DNA from: Castanea sativa
Taxonomy: Eukaryota > Streptophyta > Magnoliopsida > Fagales > Fagaceae
Assembly: GCF_040712315.1 (NCBI RefSeq)
Contig: NC_134015.1
Coordinates: 16,052,614 to 16,116,613 of the forward strand
Direction of reading: 5' to 3'
DNA length: 64,000 nt
Each line of letters starts with the position of its first letter. Position 1 is the stretch's first letter. Positions 35,922 through 47,256 of the stretch are shown here, one piece after another. Position numbers and translations under genes: made by a program. The notes under the pieces are model-generated. The model searched no databases. It was not told the origin of the DNA and was given only the letters and a program-made list of their open reading frames with translations.

Positions 35922-36430
35922 CAAGGTGGTAAACTATAATTAGTGTAACATGAAAATAATATAAATCGTGATTTTAGTAAAAGTGATGTTACATTAATCA
36001 CAATTTATTATCTCAACAAATTATAATATTTTTTATCATTTTATTTCCAAGAATTTTTCTTCTTTTCTCTGTTTTCCATTTGATTTGTGTCTTGACTCTT
36101 GAGTCTTAATGTTATTTTATTTTAATTTTGACGTACTATAAAAGCATGCTATTTAAATTAATCCATATATAGCTAGACAATTAGTTCATTATTTATCCTA
36201 AATTAAACAAAAATCTAGTAATGTCATATACAAACAAAGATGAAAATTTGAACATGCGGTTGTCTTTTTGTTCAAGAAAGAATTGGATAGTAGTTTTGTA
36301 CTGTTGTTAGTGTTTAAACTGGTCAGTTACTATGGGAATTAAAGTAATATTTTTGAGATGGAATTAAAACTTGTCCTTGTCTTCTGCAATTTCTTTCTCT
36401 AGTGAACTCACTTAAAAGAAAAGGATTTAA
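33856..36430. other. AT-rich spacer
   Basis: No gene supported. Includes a (TA)n tract at 35881-35919. The stretch 35500-35840 is less AT-rich but has no open frame. Confidence 0.4.
35881..35919. repeat. (TA)n microsatellite
   Basis: About 19 uninterrupted AT dinucleotides. Confidence 0.95.
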
Positions 36431-36790
36431 AAAAAAAAAGGATCATCATGTATATTACCAAAGCTAGTAAATCAGTCATAACAACATTATTCATATTTGG
36501 AGGAACAAACTCCATTCAAACCATAGATGAGAAAGAACGCCTTGTTCTCTGGGCTAAATTATATGCAACTACATTATCTTGCCTAACAGTATCAGAGAAG
36601 GAAAAGCTCTATAAAGAACTAACATAAGATAGTGTGTATTTAATGAGGTGACCAACGGAAGAATGAAACATATCTCCATGCCTAAGAGAATTCATAACAA
36701 TCTCCGACTCTCCTTCAAAAGAGAATTGATGGAAACTAGTTTCACAAATTAACTAAATAACTCTCATATCAGTTTTTAAATAGAAAGAAT
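36430..36790 (-). mobile_element. LINE 3' remnant (RNase H domain)
   Basis: The - strand reads EGESEIVMNSLRHGDMFHSS, VGHLIKYTLSYVSSL, then VRQDNVVAYNLAQRTRRSF and WMEFVPPNMNNVV. This is the C-terminal RNase H region of plant LINEs, with the Asn...Ala-Tyr/His signature near its end. One stop interrupts it, and the 5' part is missing. Confidence 0.7.
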
Positions 36791-36849
36791 TAATATATTG
36801 GTTTTTGGTTCCCTATAGGATATTGTGCCATCGTCTGGGTTTGACACTC

Positions 36850-37206
36850 ATATCATATAATTCATATAAAGAAAATTTAAGGGCATAATTATTTTTTTTA
36901 TTGTAACATAATTATTAGTAAGTCACATTGTGATTGGAGCACATTATTTTCATATATTCTAATTACTTGCAAAATTTCAGGATAATCAAAGATCAATAAC
37001 CTATATTATCGATTAATTATTTAAATTCAACTTTTGTAGTTTAAAATAATGTATAAAAAATGAGTTTATGTACTGAATGATAAATAACATTTGATTTGCA
37101 TGAAAATTAGCATGTATGTTAAGAATACATAGAACATATAATTCAACGGTGAGATTTTTAAAATATAAATTCAATAACAAGTTATTAGGTGATGGAACTT
37201 GGAACA

Positions 37207-37302
<96 letters not shown>

Positions 37303-37764
37303 AACTTATAGTTATTGATTTATATAATTCTTATCACACTGACTTTGAAAGAATCTTATATACACTTTTGAAATTCGGCCCGAGCAAAACTGAGTAGTAG
37401 ACTCAGAGAGAAATGGGAGCCCTAAGATGCAAACCTTCGTTGAGATAGAATTCATCCTAGTTCTGAGTTGTTACCCCATCCAATGAAGGGAATGAATAAT
37501 GAATATGCAACTAGCTTGTTTAATCTCATTGTAGTCATGGCTGATTGTTATCTCATCAACATAATATTTATTAAAAAAAAAAAAAGATAATCGCTTTCTC
37601 ATTAATTGCTTGACAAGGTTGGAGGGAGACAACAGACAGCCCACTCGTGACCTCAATACAATCGCTTTTTAGCCTTTGATAGCTTAGACGTGTGAGTTTG
37701 ATAATAGACTCAGATAATAAGTGGTCAAGGAGGGTGATATAGATGGTTTTCCAATTTCCATGAG
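36850..37764. other. Spacer with compound microsatellite
   Basis: AT-rich, with no gene. Contains the (TC)n(AC)n(TA)n tract at 37211-37300. Confidence 0.4.
37211..37300. repeat. (TC)n-(AC)n-(TA)n compound microsatellite
   Basis: TC repeats 37211-37250, AC repeats about 37254-37291, then a short TA run. Reading frames through it are artefacts. Confidence 0.95.
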
Positions 37765-38635
37765 TTAGAGCAATTACATCAGCATGTGGATAGTCTTTTA
37801 AAAAGGAAAAAAGGTACCAATTTTATATATTTTAAGCAAAAAAACACCCATATCAGTGTGTGTAAAAATGTGTAAATATACACATTAGCTATAGTAATTG
37901 TGTATATTTACACGGTTACTGTAGCTTGTGCATAAAGTATTTTATTAATTTTTTCTCTCTCCACCTCACTCTCTCTTATTCTCTTCGGTTGTTGACTCTC
38001 ACCTCACGCTCTCACCTCCTCCACTAATTTCCGTTGCTTTCTCAAGTCTCACCACAGCCATGCCACCGCCAATCACCTCACTCACCGCTGCTTATGCCTA
38101 TCACTGCTGCCTCACTAATCGCCGCTGCTCTGGTCCTTGATGGTTTTGCCTCGCTGCTGCTTTGAACGTTGATGGTTTCGCCTCGCCGCTGCTCTGATTG
38201 CCGCTACTTTCACCTCGCCGTTGCTCTGATCGTTGATGGTTTCATGTTGCCGTTGCTCTAATCGTTGATGTAGCTCAATCTTTGTTTGATGGTTTTGTGA
38301 TTTTGATCCATGGATTTTGATGGTTTTGATTAGTGGGTTTTGATGATTTTGATTAGTGGTTTTGGGATTTTGATGGTGGGTTGATGATGGAGGCTGGCTT
38401 GATGGTGGTGGTTGTGTTGGTTGTTGATGGAGGCTGGTTGATGATCGCTGCTGCTCTGAGCGTTGATGGTGGCTGGGTGTTGATTCAAGAATGAATATTT
38501 TATTTGAATAAATAAGTATAATAGACAAACTGATGTGGGTGTTTTATAAAAATAAGAGTGTAAAATGGAAAAAGTAGATTTTAGATGTGTAAATTTACAA
38601 AAATTATGCATCCACTGATGTGGATACTCTTACGT
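37765..38635. mobile_element. Non-autonomous DNA transposon with imperfect inverted ends
   Basis: Left end TTAGAGCAATTACATCAGCA; right end, reverse-complemented, TAAGAGTATCCACATCAGTG. They share AGAG, ACATCAG and GTGGAT. Subterminal blocks also pair (CACCCATATCAGTGTG against CTGATGTGGGTGTT). The interior has pyrimidine-rich and GATGGT-type repeats, which produce a Gln/Ser/His-rich reading frame (38115-38528) that is probably not a gene. No clean target duplication was found. Confidence 0.55.
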
Positions 38636-38884
38636 ATCATTAGAAAGAGTAAAAATCATGTAATCAATACCTAGTAAATTATATCAATCTCTTTTGAGAT
38701 TTTAGAAAACAACACATACTCCCAAAATTTTATTGAGAAGACATTATTCCTAAAAATAAAATTAAATCTAATAGATTATAATCTTAATGTCCTTGCACTC
38801 GTAATAATACTAACAGAATGTTCTGTTTTTTCTTTTGAAACTCGTACATTTATTAACTTGTGTCAATCATAGTTTTTATTTTCT

Positions 38885-38990
38885 TGTTGTTGTTATAATT
38901 TGATAATTACAATGGAGAGGGGAGGAATTAAATTCTGGAAGTCATGAATATACTAGAAAATGTCAACCAACTGAGCTATATAACTCTTGA
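38885..38990 (-). mobile_element. tRNA-derived SINE-like copy
   Basis: On the - strand TATAGCTCAGTTGGTTGACA resembles an RNA polymerase III A box. It is followed by CCAGAATTTAATTCCTCCCC where a B box is expected (degenerate), and CCATTGTAATTATCAAATT as the tail. The tail matches the copies at 12384 and 12789. Confidence 0.55.
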
Positions 38991-41474
38991 CAACCATAGT
39001 TAAATGTAACCAACTAAACCAACCTATTCTTATCGTTATAGTCTTCTTCACCCCTAACCAACCAAAACCAATTACTTTCTTCTTCTTCTTCATTATAATT
39101 TATTATTAATCATATTTAGTTTTGGTAATTTGTTCAAATTCGAAACCCATAAGAGACAATCTCAATTAAAACCCCAAGGGTAACATTGGAAACTTTGTTG
39201 TCTTTTAATGGCAAAGGGTATTTTTGTGGTTGGTGCAAAAAGAGCTAGGTCAAAACAATAATTTAAAGTTTTAAGCCAAAGGTAAAATAAGAAGTTTCTA
39301 TTTAACAAAAAGGCAGTTAGCTCTCCAAACAGGTTTGGAACTATTTTTTTCCAACTCACTTTGTGATGATTGAAAAACTATCCCTGTGTAATTTTAGTCA
39401 CATGACTTTGTTAATGAGTAATGTAATTTATTTAAATAATACATATAAATAATTTTATAACTCACCGCCTAATGGGTTGAGCAAGATAGCTTCAAACATA
39501 TTATTTGGATCTAAATTTTGTTCAAAGTTCAAACAACTATAAATGGTGTAAAAGTCAACAAGGTATTAACCCCCAGGTGGCCTTGATTTGGCAAAGATGT
39601 GGAAAAGTTATTGTTGATGAAAATTTCAGCATTGCAGTTGAAGCTAGAACATCAGTGATAGCTACTTTGAAACCGATATTCTACGTCTTTTACTCGACTT
39701 TCTATGGTATCTCTTTCATCTCATTTGCTATTGCCTGCCTTTTATTTATATTTTTTTAAAAATGTTTTTGTAACGAAACTAATCATTGCAATGTGGCAAT
39801 AAATGGGATTACAATTGATTGAATGGTTTGGCAACTACAAATTTCTAGCAATAAATTATCTCAATGAGATTGTTCCTTGCAATAAGAGACTGCAATAGCA
39901 GTCTTTTAAGGGTAGACTATTTGTTTGATAGAAAAACAACTGTGGATATCATGTCAAAATTTTTGGTTTAGTGTTGCATAATGAAAAAAAGGTAGCATCA
40001 CAATGAAAATATCTTAAAGGCCCCCTCCCCATTTAAAATGTATAAAAAATGACATGAATTTAAGGAATTTTAATTCACATATCTTGTATAAATAAATACC
40101 ATACAAAAATTTATGAAACGTATAAACAAACAGTAAGAATAAGAAAGATCATATTTTAATTTAAATTGAGAAAATCATATAAAACATATTCTTTGTTCCC
40201 CGTGGTGATTTAATTCAAAGAATTCAAAGCACTTACAATCTAAAAAACTTATCTCTTCTTTAGATAAATAGAAAAGATGAATGGATGAAATTTCAATGCT
40301 CTTACATTTACATTCTTTGAATCTCATCTCCATTTAACAACATGCATGAGACTGTCTGACCCATAGATTTCGAAGATTTCAGATTTGTAAAGAAAGGACG
40401 AGTTGATAAGCATTGCAGAACAACTATTCTTGTTGGTATATGGACTACGGAGCAGTTGCAAACAAAAATATGCTGGGACAACTATGAACTTTGACAGGAA
40501 GCAGTACGGAGAAAAATAATACATGTTTGAAAAGTTGAGGATGTGCAAGACCGTAGTCTGACCAGTGAGTGAAATTTTAGAGGTACTATCAGCATCAGCT
40601 TCTTAATGACACACACGTGTGGTGTCTGTGTCTCGGAGTTCCATAGATAATGAAGGGTGTGAAAGTGAGAGTGAGAGTGAGAGAAAGAGACAGAGAGGTG
40701 GTAGCATCCAAAGAACTGCACACGTTTGGGGGTCTTGAAAGTGGGCCTTAGGGGGCCCAACCCACACGAGGGATCTGAATGTGGATTGGTTGGCATGGGT
40801 CTCTCTCTTGTTTGTCGTGGAGGGCGATGTCCTTGTCATTCTTGCTTTCTGTGTTTTGTCAGTTTTTAAGGAGAGATTGGATTCAAACAAATTAAGTACG
40901 AATAGCTTTGAAAATTTTGTTGTGCTTGTTGGCGATGCCCATGATCATGGCATGGTCATCCAAATCCAATGGAACAAATACAAATTTTAATTTCATCTTT
41001 ATATAGGTGTCTAAGGTTCATAGCTTCCATTTTTGAGTGGTCTAAAAGAAGTTATGGTAAGCAATCTTAGCTTCAATTTACTCTAGATATTGATTCTCTT
41101 ATACTCAAACTTGCAATTTGTCATTTTTTGTGAAAAACACTTATCATCATATGAAGACTTGATCTTTCATTTGTATTAATTCCGTATGTATTAATCTTGT
41201 TCTTATCGACAAAAAATATTAGTGTAGTTATTAGTATATGATTGATATGTATTGTTATTATCACCCAATTTAAGTTAGGTGGCGTCTTAGGCTATACAAC
41301 TTTGCACAATATGGCAATTAGAATGGATTGGGATTCAAAGCACGTAACATAAGGTGGCACCATATCACCGCAGTTAAGTCAAATCAATCTAAAGCACCAA
41401 AGAAAAAAAGAAAAATCACCAAACTCAAAATGTGAAAGACCTATAGCCCTACCCTATCCACCTTGCACAATGAC
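38991..41474. other. Spacer between the two Aux/IAA genes
   Basis: AT-rich sequence without a supported gene. The block 40600-40990 is less AT-rich and holds ACACACGTGTGG and the adjacent words TGTCTG-TGTCTC (40623-40634). A run of overlapping short frames there is not considered coding. Confidence 0.4.
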
Positions 41475-41482
41475 ATTAAGAA

Positions 41483-41973
41483 TAGAAATGGCAAAACGGG
41501 CGGGTGAGGTCGGATCAATCAAGTTGCGGGTTAAAAATGAGTTATTTTAAGCGGTTTAAAAAGAGTTTGGGTCAATTAGGTTGCAAGTTGGATTGGGTTG
41601 ACCCGTATTTTTTGCATGATTTTTTTTATAAAGAAAACAACATGTACTTGCCATTTGGAAAGTCATGCAACAAATTACTTGATTTAAAATGCATTACTTT
41701 GAATTCACCACTTACATCAAGAGTGAACTTAGTTAAACTTATTAATACTTATTCAATAATTTTAAAATTATACAAATCCTAACATTGCAATCTAAAACAA
41801 ATACACAAGTTTTATTTCTACACAATATTAACATCCCAAAATATAAAACAAAATTACAAATGACTTATTAGATAACTCATTTGACAAAGAATAATAACAT
41901 ATAAGAAATTTACAATCTTGAAAATTAATTTTATAATCTATTATCAATTATGGTTGGCACTTTATTTTAATTT

Positions 41974-42010
<37 letters not shown>

Positions 42011-42616
42011 GTTTGATTGATTACTTATTTATACATGATTTCTTTTATGAATATCATATCATTGTTAAGCAACACACACTTTAGGAAATATCATAATTTA
42101 TTTTAAAAAGCCGTTTATTTTTTACATAAATTATAAAAAAATAGGTCTAAGCATTCATAATTTATGCTAATTTGATGCTTTACTTTTACTATTTTCACCC
42201 TTGTGAATGTTTCTCACACATGTCTACAATTTTAAACCTATGTTTTTAACTCTACTGTAACCATATTATCTTGGCATGTACTTTGCTATTTGATATTTAA
42301 AAATCATTACTCATTACATAACACACAACCATTCATTTTTCAATTAATTTGTATGCAGTTATGTAAATGTCTCAATTGTTTCCTTAAAACTCATAACAAA
42401 CAATTAAACCAATATTGTTCTAATTTTTTTAATAAAAAAAAAAGTTTTAAAATATGGTTCAGGTTCGGGTCGGTAGCGGGTCAGGTCAGGTTGACTTACA
42501 AAAAACACAGGTCGGGTCACGGATCAACCCGTTTTTGCTTCAGGTTAAAAAATCGGGTTCGGGTCAGGTATTTTTCAGGTCGGGTCAAAAAATTCTGACC
42601 TATTTTGCCATGTCTA
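41483..42616. mobile_element. hAT-like non-autonomous element, 1.13 kb
   Basis: Ends TAGAAATGGCAAAAC and (reverse-complemented) TAGACATGGCAAAAT, with an 8-bp target duplication ATTAAGAA / TTTAAGAA (41475-41482, 42617-42624; one mismatch). Both subterminal regions are packed with GGGTC/GGGTT-type words such as TTGGGTTGACCCG and CAGGTCGGGTCA, while the interior is very AT-rich. No transposase frame is present, so mobilisation would need another element. Confidence 0.8.
41985..42007. repeat. (TA)n microsatellite in the hAT-like element
   Basis: Short run of AT dinucleotides. Confidence 0.85.
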
Positions 42617-42879
42617 TTTAAGAATGGATTGAGATCCAATGCATACTATTCCCCAACTTTGCCGAATTCCATAATTTTCCCTCCAAAACCTTTTCACAAC
42701 CTTTAAGTGCATCTCATACTTTTTATTGTTAGGGTTGCCCACCATGTGTTTAAACATGCACCCCACCATTGGCACCCAATATATTACCTTCATCAAGTCC
42801 CTAATCTTGATCTTGTCATTTTGGTCTATAGCTTCAATCAGTTCTAAGATTTGGAGGATAATTTCAATCACTATTGCTA

Positions 42880-43229
42880 TATTTGGTTAGGTTGAAAAGG
42901 GAGAGATTGAAAAGTGACAAAGGAAAAGGGAAAAGAAAATGTGATTTTCCATTATGACTGTGGTGAAAGGGAGAAAAGAAAATTGTGTGATTGAAGTTTT
43001 TCACTTTGGTCTACTCTTTTTTTTTTTTTTTTAAATTCCAAATTGGGAAGAAAATGAGAAAGAAGTGACATTGAGAGTAATATACAAAATATCAGTCAAT
43101 TTTTCCATCTTCCACTTTTATATATTAAGGGTATAATGGTAAATAACTCTTCATCCTTCCACTTTTTTCATTATTTATAGCAAATACATATGGTGGAAAA
43201 TAAAATGTGTATTCTCACAACCAAAGTAC
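42880..43229. mobile_element. Possible MITE
   Basis: The left side reads ATATTTGGTTAGGTTGAAAAGG and the right side TCACAACCAAAGTACC. These are weakly inverted, with purine-rich left and mixed right halves. No target duplication was identified, so this is tentative. Confidence 0.3.
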
Positions 43230-43288
43230 CAAAAAAAACCTAAAGCATTTGACATTTGAACTTGGATTGTATCGAGGAGCACGACTTA

Positions 43289-43428
43289 GGGAGTGTTTGG
43301 AAGAGGAGTTTGAGTTATGTTGTTTGGATGTTTTTGATATACATGTGGATGAAAAAGTGTGTGAAAATATGTATAATGTTGTTTAAAATGTATGAAAATG
43401 TGTTAGAACTAGCTTGCCAAACACCCTC
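43289..43428. mobile_element. Tourist-like MITE, 140 bp
   Basis: Inverted ends GGGAGTGTTTGG and CCAAACACCCTC, with TTA duplicated on both sides (43286-43288, 43429-43431). Interior AT-rich. Confidence 0.75.
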
Positions 43429-43807
43429 TTAATTTCTTGAAGCATGAGTCAATACTTGAGATCAAAATCACTTAAAGGAGCTTCTTGCATCTGCTGATCA
43501 CATTGTCTTTCATGGTGTTTCACTCACATTAGGAAATTTAGAAATCCATTGAGAAGTTTAGATCTGTGTCCAATCAAGGCGATATAATCGAGTCGAATTG
43601 TTTGCTGTTATACGTACATACATAGAGAACCATATGATCCAATTACCCTCATGATTCCTGCCAAGTTTAACATAGTTTGCTGGGGGAGGTCACCAAGCGA
43701 TATACAGTGGTCCTGGCATAGTTAGGGTCTTTTTTTGACTAAACAAAAAGAATTCATTTGTTTGGTGCACTATTTTGTGGAGGATTCTAAGTTTTTTTTA
43801 ATAAAAT

Positions 43808-44996
43808 GAATAATGCTAGAGATACAAACTATTTTACAAAAAAATTTACAAATTACGCAGTTTGTAAATTTTTTTTACAAAATGTGCAGCATGTTGATGT
43901 TGTGAGTAATTATTAGTAAATGAAAAAGTGATATTAATGGTGGGTTTAGATGAAAACTAATAAGAGTTTGACCACATCAACATTTTGTAAAAGAATAATG
44001 CTAGAGATACAAACTATTTTACAAAAAATTAAACAAATTGTTGACGTGGTGAATGATTATTGGTAGATGAAAAAGTAATATTAATGGTGGCCTAGATGAA
44101 AACCAATAAGAGGTTGACCACATCAATATTTTGTAAAAATGTTGTAAAATAGTTTGTGCTTGTAACATTACTCTTTGTAAAAATCTTGTAAAATAGTTTG
44201 TGCCTGTAAGTGCACAATTATACCCGGACCCAAAAGCAGGTGATGGGCTCAGGCCCAACGAGCCTTATACAATGAAATTTGTAGAGTATGGATTTGAAAC
44301 CTAGGTTTGGGATGTTGGAAGTTCAATTAACAGGCTAGAGTGTCACAATTTATGCAAATGATAAACAAGTATGACAAGGAGACCTCCTCGGACATAAGCC
44401 GAGAACGATTTGTATAAATATTCTCTTTCTATGCCAAAGTTTACAATTCTTAGTTCTTTTTAGCTAAGGAGTCGCGTCCCCTCTCTTTCCTCTCTCGTCT
44501 CCTTATATACTTCTTCTTCTTCATTGGTTCCTCCACGTGTTATACAAATCTTCCCCTTAGATACTTGTCCCATCTACCACCTTCTTGAAGTCTTCAACTA
44601 ATAGCAGGAATGTTGAATTCTACTGTTCAGGGGTCATTTCCCCATTAATGCGGCTAGGGAGGTAGATGCAGGGCTTTTAATGTAGTGGTAGCAGCTTTTT
44701 CCTCAGATATTTCTCACACGTTCTTGCTTCTAAAGGGTGCTTGGATCACCCTTTTACCCATCAGTTTCTCCAGAATCTTACCTCTAACCCATTTAGCAAG
44801 TCCCAGGGTCATTGCTGGGCCTGTCCGAAGAGGCACTCCTCCTCGAACAACTCCTCGGACCTCTACAGTGCAGACTGACTTGTGGGCCTAGAGGCCCTGA
44901 TCAAAACAAATTGGTACCAGCGAATCAAGCCCAAAACCCAAACGTTTATTCAAGAGCTTTTACCCCCCACAGTGCCTATAGCATTACTCTTTTTAA
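43808..44996. mobile_element. Clustered copies of a small inverted-repeat element, interrupted by a solo LTR
   Basis: AATAATGCTAGAGATACAAA begins at 43808 and again at 43993. Matching inverted ends TAGTTTGTGCTTGTAACATT (to about 44176) and TAGTTTGTGCC...TATAGCATTACTCTT (to about 44992) close them. The internal block GACCACATCAA(C/T)ATTTTGTAAAA occurs in both copies. The last right end is cut by the solo LTR at 44205-44971. Confidence 0.7.
44205..44971 (-). repeat. Solo LTR of the Tat-type family
   Basis: TGTAAGTGCACAATT to TACCCCCCACA (767 bp), clearly related to 14191-14876, including ACCTCCTCGGAC and AATGCGGCTAGGGAGGTAG. It is flanked by the 5-bp duplication GTGCC (44200-44204, 44972-44976). 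No gag-pol is adjacent, so the rest was removed by LTR-LTR recombination. Confidence 0.92.
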
Positions 44997-45642
44997 ATTG
45001 TGGGTGTTTTACTTTTATTGGATGAAAATGAATAAAAATGATAAATTTTAGGAAATAAAAAGATAAACGTAAAGAAAAAAAATCCTAAATTTTAGGAGTT
45101 CTTTTTTTGAAAATATGTTATTTGACATTTATGACCCTATTTTTAAGAGAAGTTACTCTTCAACACTAATGGTATTTTTGAAGTTAGAACTACATAAAAG
45201 TCTAGTCGAAAGAGGGAAATTCTCTTAAAGATATTGTAGATTAATAAAATTCTTTTACAAATACAAATCTTTTGTATCACTTTTTGTGTTCCACTTTGTT
45301 AGAACCTTATTAATTGCTAGAATCTTTTGAAGTTGTAATGAATCATACATATCATGGAACTATATATATAGCTTAAGATTAGCAACAATTATTCTAATGT
45401 CCTTTAGGTCAAAGGAAATTATTTGGTATTTCTAGCAGAGGTATATAGAGTTTAAATCCCCCGATCCACCTACATTGTACACATAAAAAATATATATTAA
45501 CAACAATTAATCAATTATAATAGTTTAATAAATATCGTTTTTTAAATCTAGCCAAAAGAATCTTCTGCAGACATTATTCATGTATATTTTTAGTTAATGA
45601 CAATTCTCATGAGACATATAATTTGTTTAAAATTTTAATAAA
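44997..45642. other. AT-rich spacer
   Basis: No gene or repeat boundary supported. Confidence 0.4.
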
Positions 45643-45775
45643 CACCACAAAAGCGCTAGAAAGTGCTTGCATAGAAAGTGCAAGTATAGCTCAAATGGAC
45701 CTATATTGGCGCTTTCAAGAGCTATAGCATTTTTGAAGCACTAGGATATATCAGTTTTTTTTTTTTTTTGTAGTG
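45643..45775. mobile_element. CACTA-type miniature element, 133 bp
   Basis: Begins CACCACAAAAGCGCTAG and ends with a T-run followed by GTAGTG. The reverse complement is CACTACAAAAAA, the standard En/Spm terminus. AAA flanks both sides. Subterminal AGTGC and GCGCT words face each other. Confidence 0.7.
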
Positions 45776-45898
45776 AAATTATATGATTCAATTTAAAAAA
45801 AAAAAAAACAAAACGAGTTTCCTAATTTAAATAAATATTGATGTTTTATAAATTATCATGTAACAAGTTGAAAAACATTTTTTGTATATACTTTTGGG

Positions 45899-46264
45899 AA
45901 AAAAAATTGCAAATTACACCCCTAAAGTTTGGGAGTGCTTGAATTTTACACTCTAAAGTTTCATAATTTGGATTTTGCCTTCTGAAATTTGACGGTATTT
46001 GGATTTTACTCTCCTAAAGTTTGAGAGTGTTTGAATTTTACATCCCTAAGTTTGGAGGTGTTTGAATTTCACACTTTAAAGTTTCAAAATTTGAAAGTGT
46101 AAAATCCAAACACCTCTAAATTTTAGGGGATAAAATCCAAATTCTGAAACAATATGGTGTAAATCCAGACACCTCTAAATTTCAAGGGGTAATTCCAAAT
46201 TCTGAAGTTTGAAGGTGTAAAATTTAAACAATTTTAAACTTTAGTGGTGTAATTTCCAATTTTC
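45899..46264. mobile_element. Foldback (inverted-repeat) element with internal repeats
   Basis: The left arm AAAATTGCAAATTACACCCC mirrors the right arm, whose reverse complement is AAAATTGGAAATTACACCAC. Inside, a module of about 35-50 bp (CTAAAGTTTGAGAGTGTTTG and variants) repeats and then inverts, so the whole could fold into a long hairpin. Confidence 0.75.
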
Positions 46265-47247
46265 TTTATATTTTTATATATAAGATAAGTAGAGATTATT
46301 TTAGATTCTAGAATAGGATTTTTATTTCGGGAAAAGTTTTATTTTTAACTGTGGTGTGGCGAGCGGCGAACCATATATGCACGCGGCAACGGGATCTCCA
46401 CCTAGAATTGGCTATGAATTTTTGAGGAGTCAATAGTGGAGCCCAACGGTTGGAAAAGTCAACGTAAGAAACACATGTCCTACATTTTATTGGTCAAGCA
46501 GGTATTCCCTGGGGTCCACTACTCCACCAACGATGCATGCCAAAAACGCTGCATGTCACCCAGCTTCCTATACAACATCCCATGATACAACAAAATAAAT
46601 TAAATTAAAAAAAAAAACTTCCCATGTGCTATGTATCAATTATCATAACATTTGGTATAACTTTACACCAATGTTGTTGTTTAAAATTATAAGGTTGTCT
46701 AAATATAATCTTTTTCTATCTTTTATCTCAAAATTAGATAAATCCTTCGTAGTTAGAAAGTAATTTTAGATAGATTTAAAATAGTTTTAGATAGGTTGGA
46801 AGTATTACCCATTCAAAGTTTACATAGTAGTATAATAAATTTGTAATTGAGTTGTCTTATATTTTTTAAGTTTAGGTTCAAGAATCTATATGTAACAACA
46901 CTAGACAAAAAGATGACACTTGGTAGAAATTGAAGCCTATTTGAAATATAGAGACACTTGGCATCAAAATAATGACCAATTAAAAGGAAATTTGGCACAA
47001 AAATTGAACTTCGATTCTTGAATTATTGATTGAGCTTGCTCTTTAATTTCAACTTTAATATTATATATATCTGAAAAAAAAAATGAGGGATTAGTGTTTA
47101 ATTTAATAATTTTTATTAGAATTCTAATCCCTAATTTCTCTAGTAAGTTGTTGAAACATTTAGAATAATTAGCTTATAATTTTTTTATTTAGAAAATTAC
47201 AATTTAATATGGTGGTTTTTGTAATTTAAATTATGTATAAAATATAA
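46265..47247. other. Spacer
   Basis: The first 300 bases (46330-46570) are less AT-rich, with CACGCGGCAACGGG. The rest is AT-rich. No gene supported. Confidence 0.35.
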
Positions 47248-47256
47248 GCTTATAGA

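Noticed and set aside
37013..37397. Frames with Cys-Val, Arg-Glu or Leu-Ser/Thr-His runs
   Set aside because: Translations of the TC/AC microsatellite.
38115..38611. Gln/His/Ser-rich 137-codon frame
   Set aside because: Lies in degenerate repeats of a non-autonomous transposon; composition alone explains it.
40482..40990. Several overlapping frames on both strands
   Set aside because: No motif and mutually incompatible; more likely non-coding, possibly regulatory DNA.
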